From SAR116 cluster bacterium AG-447-A06 (GTDB lineage: Bacteria > Pseudomonadota > Alphaproteobacteria > Puniceispirillales > Puniceispirillaceae), in the NCBI GenBank assembly GCA_003212345.1, contig QCPZ01000003.1, positions 62,001 to 126,000 on the forward strand: DNA of 64,000 nt, written 5' to 3'. Positions 28,956-37,634 of this stretch are shown here, one piece after another. Under the pieces are notes generated by a model. It did not search any database. It saw only the letters and a program-made list of their open reading frames with translations, and had not been told where the DNA came from. The stretch's first letter is position 1. Every line of letters begins with the position of its first letter. The position numbers and the translations under genes are program-made.

Positions 28956-30103
28956 ATGACGCCGCAGTATGTGTTAGAAGGAGCACGGCAGCCTCAAAAA
29001 GGCCTGTAGTTATAATAGGTGCTGGCATCCAGGGCTGTGCAACGGCCTTTTTTCTTAGCCAGAGGGGCCAGCCGGTCATTGTGCTCGACAAGGACCACGT
29101 TGGGCGCCATGCGTCGGGGGTGAATGCTGGCGGAGTCAGACGTCTCGGGCGTGACATTAATGAAATACCGTTGTCACTTGTGGCAATGGATTGGTGGCAC
29201 CAAATTGATCAATTGCTTGATATTGAGGATGGGTTTCATCAGCAATTCTATGTCAAGGTGGCGCTTGATGATGCAGGTGCTAACCTTGCTGGGAATCGTA
29301 TACAGCAATTGGAAAAAGCCGGATTTAAGCATGAAAAATGGGTGGAACCTGAACAGCTGCATCGGCGTATTCCGCACTTGACGAAATCCATTATCGGAGG
29401 TGTGCTCGTCGAGGGCGATGGTTGGGCTTTGCCATGGAGGATCACTCGTGCTTTTTATGAGCAGGCGGTTAAGCTTGGTGCTGAATTCCGGACACCAGTT
29501 AGCGTACAATCACTGGATTATGTTGGTGACCATTGGCAGGTCACGACTAATGTTGGCAAGCTGGAGACGGATAATGTAGTCAATTGCGCCGGTGCATGGG
29601 GCTCGCAGATTGCAAAAATGGTTGGTGATGACATGCCGGTTGAGGCGCATGCCCCAATGCTAGTTATCACCGATCGACAACCTCTGTTTCTTGATGCGGT
29701 TATTGGGGTTATGGGAGGCACATTGTCACTCAAACAACTTGATAACGGTTCAATGGTAATTGGTGGTGGTATGCGGGGTGTGGCAGATCCAGACCAAAAT
29801 AAAACTCAGCTTACCCCCGTTGGACTCAGCAAATTTGTGATGACAGCAGGTCGGGTTTTCTCGCATTTGCGCGATGTTTCGATTCTGCGGGCATGGGCTG
29901 GAATTGAGGGTTATACTGCTGATAATCTACCCTTTATTGGAAGGGGTAGCCAACCGGGAATTATTCACGGATTTGGCTTTTCTGCGCACGGGTTTCAGCT
30001 TGGCCCGGGAGTTGGTGAGGTGCTCTCTGATCTTGTTATGGCCCGCCAGCCACGGGTTGATATCTCGCCATTTGCGCCGCATCGTTTTTCAAAGCTGTCA
30101 TAA
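28943..30103 (+). CDS. HcnC-like DAO-family oxidoreductase
   Basis: Third DAO-fold flavoprotein of the operon, 386 residues. Seen: VVIIGAGIQGCATAFFLSQRG near residue 24, VLDKDHVGRHASGVNAGGVR with the FAD-binding turn, and the C-terminal GFGFSAHGFQLGPGVGEVLSDL. Such proteins are the catalytic beta subunits of opine, proline or hydroxyproline dehydrogenases. Start 28943 lies inside the end of the HcnB-like gene after AGAGGGC; the longer frame to 28799 has no family match. Last gene of the operon; a convergent oxidase gene follows after 21 bases. Confidence 0.87.
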   Translation: MATVNDAAVCVRRSTAASKRPVVIIGAGIQGCATAFFLSQRGQPVIVLDKDHVGRHASGVNAGGVRRLGRDINEIPLSLVAMDWWHQIDQLLDIEDGFHQQFYVKVALDDAGANLAGNRIQQLEKAGFKHEKWVEPEQLHRRIPHLTKSIIGGVLVEGDGWALPWRITRAFYEQAVKLGAEFRTPVSVQSLDYVGDHWQVTTNVGKLETDNVVNCAGAWGSQIAKMVGDDMPVEAHAPMLVITDRQPLFLDAVIGVMGGTLSLKQLDNGSMVIGGGMRGVADPDQNKTQLTPVGLSKFVMTAGRVFSHLRDVSILRAWAGIEGYTADNLPFIGRGSQPGIIHGFGFSAHGFQLGPGVGEVLSDLVMARQPRVDISPFAPHRFSKLS

Positions 30104-30124
30104 CCTGGCTTTGCTTAAGAACGG

Positions 30125-31420
30125 TTATTTTGTTGTTGTTTTGAACTTATCTTGGATCGAATAAAAACTCATAGCCAATGGTAGGAACCACGGATCGCCG
30201 GAATAAAATGGCATTGTGCGGAATGGCATGCCCTGGAAGACACTGTCCTGCAGATCGTCAAGCACCATATATGCTGCTTTTTGTCCCAACCAGCGAGCCC
30301 ATACGGTTCCCGAACCGCAAAAGCCAGTTGGGTAAATAACCCCGTCATGCACGGCCAGCTTTGGTAACTGGTCAAACGGGAAAGCGACAAAGCCAAACCA
30401 GTGATTTGAAATAGAAACTTTGGAAAGTTGGGGAAAAATTGAAGTCAGGCCATTAATTAGACGGTCGCGCGCCTTAGCCGGGTCTGGGCTCATCCGGCGG
30501 CCCCCTAATAGAATTCTTTTACCATCAGGTGATGGTCGGTAATAATGTCCAAGCTGTAGCGCTTCGCTATACATGTTTAACCCCGGCATCAAGCTTCGCA
30601 CCATGTTTTCACCGAGTTCTTCGGTTGCGATCATCTCAGAAATGACCGGCACTAAACGGCGACGTAACCATGGTTGCCCTGAGTCAGTATAAGCATTTGT
30701 AGCACTAATAACGTGACCGGCACTGATTATCCCTCGACTGGTTTCGACGCGAAAATCTGATGTTGTTGACGTTTGATTTGTCTTGCTAACTGAAAGCACT
30801 TTGGTTTGGGTTGAAAGTTTGACCGACTCGACTAGTGCAATCTTGCACATGCCGGCTAACAGTTTTGCTGGATGGATGCCGCCGATATCATCCCGTAAAA
30901 TGCCCCCGCAGTAGCGTGACGTGTCAATATAATCGGGTAATTCCGCCCGCGTGCAAACTGTGGTATTGATATCAAGGAGTACATTGAGCTTTTCTGCTTC
31001 GCGCTTCATGCCCTCAAATGACTCAGGGCGTAAGGCGCCCACCACTCGCCCACAATTTTGCAAATCACATTCAATTTTTTCTGTCTTTATGAAATCAAAA
31101 AGGTCTTCACGCGCGGTTTTTCCTTCGCGGTAAAATGCCGTTGCTTTTTCTTTGCCAAATTTTTTTGTGAGTTTATCGAGCGACACACGGAGATTACCGC
31201 TTGTTATGCCCCCGTTACGCGTTGAAGCCCCTGATCCAATCTGATCGCGTTCAAGAATAACCACATCAAGTCCAGCTCTCGCCAGTGGTATTGCGGCTCC
31301 AAATCCAGTATAGCCGCCACCGATAATTACCACATCAGCGCGCGTTGGCCAGCTATCCATTTCAAAGTCCTGAGGTGGTGCGGCGGCCCACCAATAGGGG
31401 TCAGTAGAAATATTTGTCAT
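30125..31420 (-). CDS. FAD-dependent amine/amino acid oxidase (PuuB-like)
   Basis: DAO-family flavoprotein of 431 residues. Seen: DPYWWAAAPP near the N-terminus, which is typical of gamma-glutamylputrescine oxidase-like proteins, ADVVIIGGGYTGFGAAIPLARAG, GSGASTRNGGITSGNLR for FAD, and ILLGGRRMSPDPAKAR with GFCGSGTVWARWLG at the C-terminus. ATG 31420 is preferred over a TTG at 31465. Substrates of the family include N-acylated polyamines and N-methyl amino acids. Not cotranscribed with the TAXI operon, since it lies on the other strand. Confidence 0.85.
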   Translation of the reverse strand: MTNISTDPYWWAAAPPQDFEMDSWPTRADVVIIGGGYTGFGAAIPLARAGLDVVILERDQIGSGASTRNGGITSGNLRVSLDKLTKKFGKEKATAFYREGKTAREDLFDFIKTEKIECDLQNCGRVVGALRPESFEGMKREAEKLNVLLDINTTVCTRAELPDYIDTSRYCGGILRDDIGGIHPAKLLAGMCKIALVESVKLSTQTKVLSVSKTNQTSTTSDFRVETSRGIISAGHVISATNAYTDSGQPWLRRRLVPVISEMIATEELGENMVRSLMPGLNMYSEALQLGHYYRPSPDGKRILLGGRRMSPDPAKARDRLINGLTSIFPQLSKVSISNHWFGFVAFPFDQLPKLAVHDGVIYPTGFCGSGTVWARWLGQKAAYMVLDDLQDSVFQGMPFRTMPFYSGDPWFLPLAMSFYSIQDKFKTTTK

Positions 31421-31615
31421 GCTAACATTCACTTTTGTCGTTGTTTGATAGGCTTGTTCGGCCAACGGATATCGTTCATGCTAATGCAAATTGATAAAAT
31501 TGGAAGCTTGCATTTTCTGGCAGAGTTTGTTGGAGAAGCACGTAAAAATGCGGCAGGGGCACCACTTACTTGCAAATATTATTTATTTTTCACGAATTCT
31601 TGAGGACATCAGCCA

Positions 31616-31900
31616 ATGATACGCAGTCTGCTAATCTTTATATTGTTTACCCAGTTTAACCAGTCAGCTATGGCACATAAATGCATCTTAACTGGCAATA
31701 GTGCGGCTGAAATTACGGTATATAATGCGTGCAAAAATGATCTTGGATTTGGAGATGCTGGCCATGACAGCGCAGCATTACCTATATCGCCTGAAACATC
31801 AGATTACATCAAAAATTTGGAGGCAGAAAACGAGGCCTTAAAGGCCAAACTTCTAGTTTTAAGAGGACGTTTGCTCGATTTAGCGCGCATCCTCGATTAG
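31616..31900 (+). CDS. Small secreted protein with C-terminal coiled coil, unrecognised
   Basis: 94 residues, no family recognised. Seen: a signal peptide (SLLIFILFTQFNQSAMA), a short segment with two cysteines (KCILTG and YNACKND) that could pair in the periplasm, and a C-terminal heptad-like helix SDYIKNLEAENEALKAKLL. ATG preceded by a weak GAGGAC. It stands alone between the PuuB-like and DMT genes. Likely a periplasmic structural or binding protein; function unknown. Confidence 0.6.
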   Translation: MIRSLLIFILFTQFNQSAMAHKCILTGNSAAEITVYNACKNDLGFGDAGHDSAALPISPETSDYIKNLEAENEALKAKLLVLRGRLLDLARILD

Positions 31901-32071
31901 AAATTTATATATTTTTTACAGAATTTGATGCTGCGATAGTCCTCTGACATTATTCACTGGGCATAACAATCAGGCAGTGTGAGAAATTGCCTAGCTTTCT
32001 TTTGTGCGTTTCGATTACCCTCGCGACTCACAACCGAGTGATAATTCCATTTTTAGAAGCACAGAGCAAAA

Positions 32072-32959
32072 ATGACAAAACCTATTGCCACAATATTGGT
32101 CCTTTGCGGGGCCTCATTGATGAGCTTCGTCGGAGTGTTGATGCGATTGCTCAATGACGCAACTGGTTTTCAAATTCTATTCTATCGATCAATCAGCCTT
32201 ACGTTGATTGTGCTTGTGGTAATTTGTATCCGGCGCAAAACTAGCCCGCTAACCTTTTTCAAATCAATTGACAATCATGACCTCTTAATGGGCGGGTGGC
32301 TTGCGGCTGCTTTTACGACATATATTTTTGCCATGCTGTTAAGTTCGGTCGCATCAACTTTGCTGATTATCACCGTTGCCCCTTTTCTTGCGGCAGTTAT
32401 TGCGTGGAAGTGGATTGGGGAAATACCCCGCTTGGTGACGTGGCCAACCATGACTGTTGCAACCTTTGGTGTCGGTTTAATGGTTTATGATGGCGCTAAC
32501 CTCGGTTATTCACTTGGCAATATCTGTGCGTTTATATCCGCATTTTGCTTTGCTGTTATGTTGGTGGTGGCAAGGCGTAGCCGGAAGATAGACGTGTTAG
32601 GTGGCACTTTCATGGCTGGAGTTTTTAGCATCCTGCTTGGGGGTTTCACTGCGCTTATTTTTGATGGCGATTTAGCAATCAGCCACTCGGATATTTTGAT
32701 AATATTATTTATGGGCGCTTTCACTATTGGAATCGGAATAGCTTTAGTAACAACAGGGACTGGTTACATCCCTGCTGGAGAGGTGAGCTTGTTAGTGCTG
32801 ATAGAGAGCGTCCTCGGTCCAATTTGGCCTTGGGTGTTCTTAGGTGAGCCAATCACTAATTATGAGCTCGTTGGCGGAACAATTACACTTCTTGCCGTCA
32901 TGGCATTCACAGTTTATAACAACAACTCAAGAGGGCGGCCTATGAGTAAGGGGCTCTGA
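32072..32959 (+). CDS. DMT superfamily (EamA) transporter
   Basis: Inner-membrane protein of 295 residues with about ten helices in two EamA repeats. Seen: ATILVLCGASLMSFVGVLMRLL as first helix, FQILFYRSISLTLIVLVV, then the second half with GNICAFISAFCFAVMLVVARR and VSLLVLIESVLGPIWPWVFLGE, the usual conserved end of the family. It is convergent with the DmdA candidate. Substrate unknown; export of a pathway metabolite is possible. Confidence 0.85.
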   Translation: MTKPIATILVLCGASLMSFVGVLMRLLNDATGFQILFYRSISLTLIVLVVICIRRKTSPLTFFKSIDNHDLLMGGWLAAAFTTYIFAMLLSSVASTLLIITVAPFLAAVIAWKWIGEIPRLVTWPTMTVATFGVGLMVYDGANLGYSLGNICAFISAFCFAVMLVVARRSRKIDVLGGTFMAGVFSILLGGFTALIFDGDLAISHSDILIILFMGAFTIGIGIALVTTGTGYIPAGEVSLLVLIESVLGPIWPWVFLGEPITNYELVGGTITLLAVMAFTVYNNNSRGRPMSKGL

Positions 32960-33049
32960 CCTGTGATCATAGCAAATGTAGAGTAAGACAGGTGTGCTTC
33001 TAGAAACTGCACTTACTTATACCGCCGCTTGGAGGTTTTGGCTAATTTG

Positions 33050-34177
33050 TTACCCATCATGGGTAAATGGTAATGCCGCTACCGATGCTCTGCGGGCTAT
33101 TCCATCAGGCGTATGGACCATTAGTGAGGTGCCAATGTCCCAATGGGATCGTGCGATCATTGAAAGACCGATATTACAGTCAAAACGTGGCGAAAAAATC
33201 CCTGATGTGATCTGCCCAACTTCCTCGCCGTCAAGGGTTGTTAACGGAAATGGTTTGCCGCAGGGTGGCGCCTTACCACCACCAAATCGAACCCCGCTAA
33301 GCCGCTGGGTAGGACCAATGTTGGCAATACGCTGCAGTGCTGTTTTGCCAATGTAATCAATCTCACTGCCAAGATGGCATAGCGGGCCAAAACCGCATTC
33401 GAGTGGATTATTAGCACGAGTGAATTCATTGCCATACGACATCAATCCGCCTTCAATTCGCTCAATCAGATTAGGACAACCGGGGGCTATGTTATACTTC
33501 TGGCCTTCCTCCCAGATCATGTCCCAAAGGGCCGTGCCAAGGTGGCCGCCTTGAAGGTAAATTTCAAAACCACCCTGCTTGCTATAACCGGATCGGGCAA
33601 TTAGCTGGCGTGTGCCGAGAACATCAAACATCGCGAAGCCAAAATATGGCAGATCATGAATTTTGTGGCCAAATAGGTTAGCCATTAATGCAATTGCTTT
33701 TGGGCCCTGGACAGCTAGGGGAGAGACATCTGGCTCTTCAATTTGCACGTCAAGGCGCATGCCATATGCCAATCCTTTTGCCCATAATAGTATATCGGAG
33801 TCGGCTATGGATAACCAGAACCGATCATTATCCAGTTTTTGCAAGACTGGATCATTCAGCATGCCAGCTGCATCATCAATTAGCGGAATATATAGCCCCT
33901 GTCCAAACTGTGCCTTACGGAGGTCGCGTGGGGTCATTGACTGAACCAGCTTTGAAGCATCGGGCCCTGTAATTTCTACCTGCCGTTGACAGCTAACATC
34001 CCAGATTTGCACATTCTCGCGAAGATGCCAGTAATCATCCTCAACCGTTGGGGCAAAGGCCTTAGGCAGCAGCATATGATTTACAACACTGAACCCGCGC
34101 ACGCCATGCGCTTCAACACGGTCAGTATATGGTGTTCGCCTAATGCGGCGCGACATGTTCAAACCCGATTGACTCAT
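33050..34177 (-). CDS. dmdA: Dimethylsulfoniopropionate demethylase-like methyltransferase (DmdA family)
   Basis: GcvT-fold protein of 375 residues that matches what I remember of DmdA along its length. Seen: RRIRRTPYTDRVEAHGVRGF, VVNHMLLPKAF, VSCQRQVEITGPDASKLVQ with MTPRDLR, SIADSDILLWAKGLAYG, EPDVSPLAVQGPKA, ARSGYSKQGGFEIY and CPNLIERIEGGLMSYGNE. DmdA moves a methyl from dimethylsulfoniopropionate to tetrahydrofolate, giving methylmercaptopropionate. CTGGAGCC precedes ATG 34177. No dmdB/C/D genes lie in the window, so the sulphur pathway is incomplete here; other methyl donors such as dimethylglycine remain possible. Confidence 0.78.
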   Translation of the reverse strand: MSQSGLNMSRRIRRTPYTDRVEAHGVRGFSVVNHMLLPKAFAPTVEDDYWHLRENVQIWDVSCQRQVEITGPDASKLVQSMTPRDLRKAQFGQGLYIPLIDDAAGMLNDPVLQKLDNDRFWLSIADSDILLWAKGLAYGMRLDVQIEEPDVSPLAVQGPKAIALMANLFGHKIHDLPYFGFAMFDVLGTRQLIARSGYSKQGGFEIYLQGGHLGTALWDMIWEEGQKYNIAPGCPNLIERIEGGLMSYGNEFTRANNPLECGFGPLCHLGSEIDYIGKTALQRIANIGPTQRLSGVRFGGGKAPPCGKPFPLTTLDGEEVGQITSGIFSPRFDCNIGLSMIARSHWDIGTSLMVHTPDGIARRASVAALPFTHDG

Positions 34178-34229
34178 TTGGCTCCAGTCTACCTTTTGAT
34201 TTTATGATTAATGGCCATAAATCTATAGG

Positions 34230-34577
34230 TCAACTGGACCACCAGCAGGAATAGCTGTTGGGCGACATAATTACTGGGATATGATAGCGTGCTTCAGGGT
34301 CTGGCATGGTAAACCGAATAACAATTTCCTCGAGGATCTGGACGCTATCGCTCGGCAGCACCTGTCGTTTAAAATAGGCACCGCTGGCGATTAACATTTC
34401 ATATTTTCCACCTGCGATAGCGTTTACATCATGGGTAAATCGGCCGCCATCATCGCTAAAATCTGAAAAGACTGTTTGCCGGCCCTCAGCCATATCTACA
34501 TGTATCAGTGTTACGCCAACGGCGGCCGCATGAGTGCCATTGGTGCCGTCGAGAAAGTGCGATGAAAGAACTGCCAT
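34230..34577 (-). CDS. Transthyretin-like / 5-hydroxyisourate hydrolase-like protein
   Basis: 115-residue transthyretin-fold protein. Seen: the N-terminal LSSHFLDGTNGTHAAAVGVTL with the catalytic-type His, DGGRFTHDV with the Arg, and YHIPVIMSP with the second His, as in HIU hydrolase of urate breakdown. The C-terminal family signature YRGS is replaced by WWSS, so the active site is incomplete or altered. Twenty-two bases downstream of the ThDP-enzyme gene on the same strand, hence probably in its operon. No other urate gene is in view, which weakens a role in purine catabolism. Confidence 0.75.
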   Translation of the reverse strand: MAVLSSHFLDGTNGTHAAAVGVTLIHVDMAEGRQTVFSDFSDDGGRFTHDVNAIAGGKYEMLIASGAYFKRQVLPSDSVQILEEIVIRFTMPDPEARYHIPVIMSPNSYSCWWSS

Positions 34578-34599
34578 TGTTCTCTACCCCCGGTCTTGC

Positions 34600-36342
34600 C
34601 TACTCAATTGACGCTTTGTCGCGCTTGGATGTTGTGGCCAATACAATTGGGCTAATCACGCCCTTTACTTTGACATTTACACAAGCCGTTTTCCCACTCG
34701 CAATAGCCCGTTTTACCGCGGGGACAATATCTTCCCGCCGCGTAACTAGTTCGCCATGCCCACCAAGCCCTTCAAACATCGTATGAAAAGGGATATCACG
34801 GAAATCAGTCGCATAATGGGTACCGCTTTCAAATAGGCGTTCTTGTTGCTGAGAGATACAATCAAGACCCCCATTGTTATCAATAACCACGGTGATGGGC
34901 CGGTTTTCTTGAAACGCTGCCTCTATCGAGAGGCCACCGGATAGAAACGCTCCATCACCGCTGATCAAAACAACATTTTTATCCCGGTGTATATTTTTTG
35001 CCGAAACGGCGAAAGACACGCCAACGCCAAGTAGACTAAAGGTTCCTGGATGTAGAATGCCGCCCAGCTTCTTACCTTGGTATCCAGCAAGATTAACTGC
35101 AATTTCCGACCAAAAATGTGTATTTCCTCCATCGATCACGAGCCAATCTTCATCACCCATTGCTTGCTGAACATCCATTGCCAATTGCAGCGGGTGAATG
35201 CGGCCACCAAATTCGGGGGCGTTGGCATCTTCAGCAACATCAGCAAGCATTTTTGTTACCCATTCGCCACGACGTTTGCGGTTCAAATTGTACCAGCTTC
35301 TATCACCGGTGAAATTTGGACTATCACTCAGTGCAATCAAGGCCTTTAAAAAAGCGCTCGGGTCACTAAGAAGTGTAAAATCGGCGGCGCGGTTAAAGTC
35401 AATTTCTTCATGCGAGCCATTGATGCAAACAAGTTCTGTTGTATCAGGAAACAGAGGTGCATTACCAAAATTCATCTGGTTATCAAGGCGGGCGCCCACC
35501 ATTAGCACAAGATCAGACTCGTTGAAGGCATCGGCTGAGGGATGATATTGATGGACATCAGCAAGCCCCATATAGGCCTCGCTCTCTTCGCCAAGCAATT
35601 TCTGGTGATACGGAATGTTAAAAACTGGAATGCCGAGGGTACGCCCGGCTTCTTCCAGATCGGCCTCGGCGCATGACCACCATACGCCATGCCCACCAAT
35701 GAGGACTGGGCGGCTGGCAGCTTCCAGCTTTTTCAACACTGTTTCCAGACGTGATGGGTCTGGCCAAGCGCGAGATGGTGCCTGTGACGTTAAATCAAAT
35801 GGGCGCTCTTGGCGCCCGGCATCTTCAGGAAAAGATGAAAACATCAGATCGACCGGTAGGCTTAGATGCACTGCACCCGGATAGCCGTTAGTGGCAATCT
35901 TATAGGCGCGGTCGACAAATTCATTGATTCGTTCGCCATCCGTTATACTGGCACTGTATTTTGTCAGCGGGGCGGCAATTGCGACATCGTCAATTTCCTT
36001 AAAACCGCCGGAGCCTTGGCGTTTCAAAGTGCTTGAGCCGGTAACAAAAATGACGGGAGAGCGTTCACCCCATGCCTCCATCATTGCCGGAACGGCATTG
36101 GCAAATCCCTCTGGCCCAACAAGGCAAACCGCTGGCTTGCGAGTAATGCGTGTGTGTCCATCAGCAAAATGGCCGGCAATCTGCTCATGCGGGCAGTTGA
36201 CAACCTTCATCTGACATTCCATGAACCCTTCTAGGGCAGGATTGCAAAAGCCTCCAGACAAGGTGAAGACATGTTCCACTCCTTTTTCCTGTAGGGCCCG
36301 CGCCAATAGAGCTCCTCCCCGTATTCTTTTCTCTTCACTCAT
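34600..36342 (-). CDS. Thiamine diphosphate-dependent enzyme (acetolactate synthase-like)
   Basis: Three-domain ThDP enzyme of 580 residues. Seen: catalytic Glu in NCPHEQIAGHFADGHTR near residue 53, the central FAD/nucleotide-like domain with PVLIGGHGVWW, and the ThDP/Mg motif GDGAFLSGGLSIEAAF through NN near 445-475. Relatives decarboxylate 2-oxoacids, ligate aldehydes or cleave 2-hydroxyacyl-CoA. Its ATG overlaps the stop of the 2-hydroxyacid oxidase gene (ATGA), so the two act together: oxidase makes a 2-oxoacid, this enzyme may use it. Glyoxylate carboligase is unlikely because the Glu is kept. Product unknown. Confidence 0.85.
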   Translation of the reverse strand: MSEEKRIRGGALLARALQEKGVEHVFTLSGGFCNPALEGFMECQMKVVNCPHEQIAGHFADGHTRITRKPAVCLVGPEGFANAVPAMMEAWGERSPVIFVTGSSTLKRQGSGGFKEIDDVAIAAPLTKYSASITDGERINEFVDRAYKIATNGYPGAVHLSLPVDLMFSSFPEDAGRQERPFDLTSQAPSRAWPDPSRLETVLKKLEAASRPVLIGGHGVWWSCAEADLEEAGRTLGIPVFNIPYHQKLLGEESEAYMGLADVHQYHPSADAFNESDLVLMVGARLDNQMNFGNAPLFPDTTELVCINGSHEEIDFNRAADFTLLSDPSAFLKALIALSDSPNFTGDRSWYNLNRKRRGEWVTKMLADVAEDANAPEFGGRIHPLQLAMDVQQAMGDEDWLVIDGGNTHFWSEIAVNLAGYQGKKLGGILHPGTFSLLGVGVSFAVSAKNIHRDKNVVLISGDGAFLSGGLSIEAAFQENRPITVVIDNNGGLDCISQQQERLFESGTHYATDFRDIPFHTMFEGLGGHGELVTRREDIVPAVKRAIASGKTACVNVKVKGVISPIVLATTSKRDKASIE

Positions 36343-37532
36343 TCAGCAGCCCTTCCTGAAATAGTATTATTGGGAAGATTGCTCGCGTGGTTTGCAAGGC
36401 AGGTTTCGTCAATCATGTTTGGTCGCTGTTGACCAATAAGCCCCATTACCGCGCTCGTTTCACGACTAATTATGTCAATAACATCGGATAGTCCAGTTTC
36501 CCCACCTGCCCCCAGCCCGTACATGGCACTGCGGCCAAGCATGACAAAATCTGCGCCGGTGGCTAGCGCTTTGACAACGTGTTCGCCGTTACGAATGCCA
36601 CTGTCAAAAATCAATGGCATGTTTGAACCTACAGCTTGTTTTATTTCCAGCAATGATTCGATTGCTGCTGGTGCGGCATTCAGCTGACGGCCTCCATGGT
36701 TAGAAACATAGATTGCATCAGCGCCCATTGATTTTATACGAATTGCATCATCCGAATGTTGCACACCTTTCACAACTAACTTGCCATGCCAGCGGTCGCG
36801 TAAAGTGGCAAGAAATGACCAATTGGCCTGGGCCCGGCTCGCATTGCGGACAAAGGTTGTATTGTTGCTGGACGTAGCATAATTCATTGGACGTGGCATG
36901 CCGTTGCGAAGCGCATGTGCCAAAGTTGCCATGGACCATTGCGGGTGTGTGGCAAAATCCCACAGTTGTTGGAGGCCCCAGCGCATTGGAAAGGTAAAAC
37001 CGTTTCGAAGATCCCGAAGGCGCACTGATGGGATTGGCACATCAACCGTCAATATCAGTACTTCATAACCTGCAGCGGCGGCTCGATCGACCAACTCATT
37101 GACAAAATCACTGGATTGGTCAGCATAGAGCTGGAACCAGGCGTTCCCTTCGGCGATTTCATTGATTTGTTCCAAAGTCGTTGAGGATGCGGTTGAAACA
37201 CAGAGTGGCATTCTCCGGCGGGCAGCCTCAATCGCCAAAGCCCGGTCAGCGCCGGGCCATGCAAGGCCGCACATTCCCATCGGCGCAATGCCAAAAGGCA
37301 GACCTGTCTCAAGGCCGAGGATCGAGCTAGAGAGGCTGCGGTCACTGACATCAACAAGAACACGCGGCATCAACCGTATCTCATCAATGGCTGCTGAATT
37401 TAAACCGCATAAAGTTTCATCACCAGAAGATCCGTCAATGAAGTCAAACATCATCCGCGGCAAGCGTTTTCGCGCATGTTGCCGCGCATCATCAACCGAA
37501 AAAAGCTGTTTCCCCAAGACTTGATCCTTCAA
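36339..37532 (-). CDS. FMN-dependent alpha-hydroxy acid oxidase/dehydrogenase
   Basis: TIM-barrel flavoprotein of 397 residues in the lactate/glycolate/mandelate oxidase family. Seen: DDARQHARKRLPRMMFDFID at the N-terminus, FGIAPMGMCGL, WFQLYADQ, LTVDVP, the FMN-binding Lys in LVVKGVQ, and the catalytic SNHGGRQL near residue 277, then FDSGIRNGEHVVKAL. It oxidises an (S)-2-hydroxyacid to a 2-oxoacid. The frame starts with TTG five bases after AAGGGT; the first ATG would remove conserved residues. Divergent from a LysR gene. Substrate not decided by the sequence. Confidence 0.88.
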   Translation of the reverse strand: MKDQVLGKQLFSVDDARQHARKRLPRMMFDFIDGSSGDETLCGLNSAAIDEIRLMPRVLVDVSDRSLSSSILGLETGLPFGIAPMGMCGLAWPGADRALAIEAARRRMPLCVSTASSTTLEQINEIAEGNAWFQLYADQSSDFVNELVDRAAAAGYEVLILTVDVPIPSVRLRDLRNGFTFPMRWGLQQLWDFATHPQWSMATLAHALRNGMPRPMNYATSSNNTTFVRNASRAQANWSFLATLRDRWHGKLVVKGVQHSDDAIRIKSMGADAIYVSNHGGRQLNAAPAAIESLLEIKQAVGSNMPLIFDSGIRNGEHVVKALATGADFVMLGRSAMYGLGAGGETGLSDVIDIISRETSAVMGLIGQQRPNMIDETCLANHASNLPNNTISGRAAE

Positions 37533-37566
37533 ATTACCCTTTTTGAATCTAACAAACCGAAGAAAT

Positions 37567-37585
37567 ATAATGCAAATATAATTAT
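37567..37585. promoter_or_regulatory. Possible LysR operator between divergent genes
   Basis: Imperfect palindrome ATAAT-N9-ATTAT in the 102-base gap between the oxidase and LysR genes. Position fits a LysR box; the sequence is AT-rich, so chance is a real alternative. Confidence 0.28.
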
Positions 37586-37634
37586 TGGATGAATTAATAG
37601 AAAAAAGTTATCATTTAGGCGCAAGGAGATGTTT

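Noticed and set aside
27242-30103. Hydrogen cyanide synthase (hcnABC)
   Set aside because: The subunit types match, but the same set serves opine, proline and hydroxyproline dehydrogenases, and the operon carries extra DAO proteins and an importer not expected for cyanide production.
34600-36342. Glyoxylate carboligase in a urate/allantoin pathway
   Set aside because: The ThDP-activating Glu is kept, while in glyoxylate carboligase it is replaced by a hydrophobic residue, and the rest of a urate pathway is missing.
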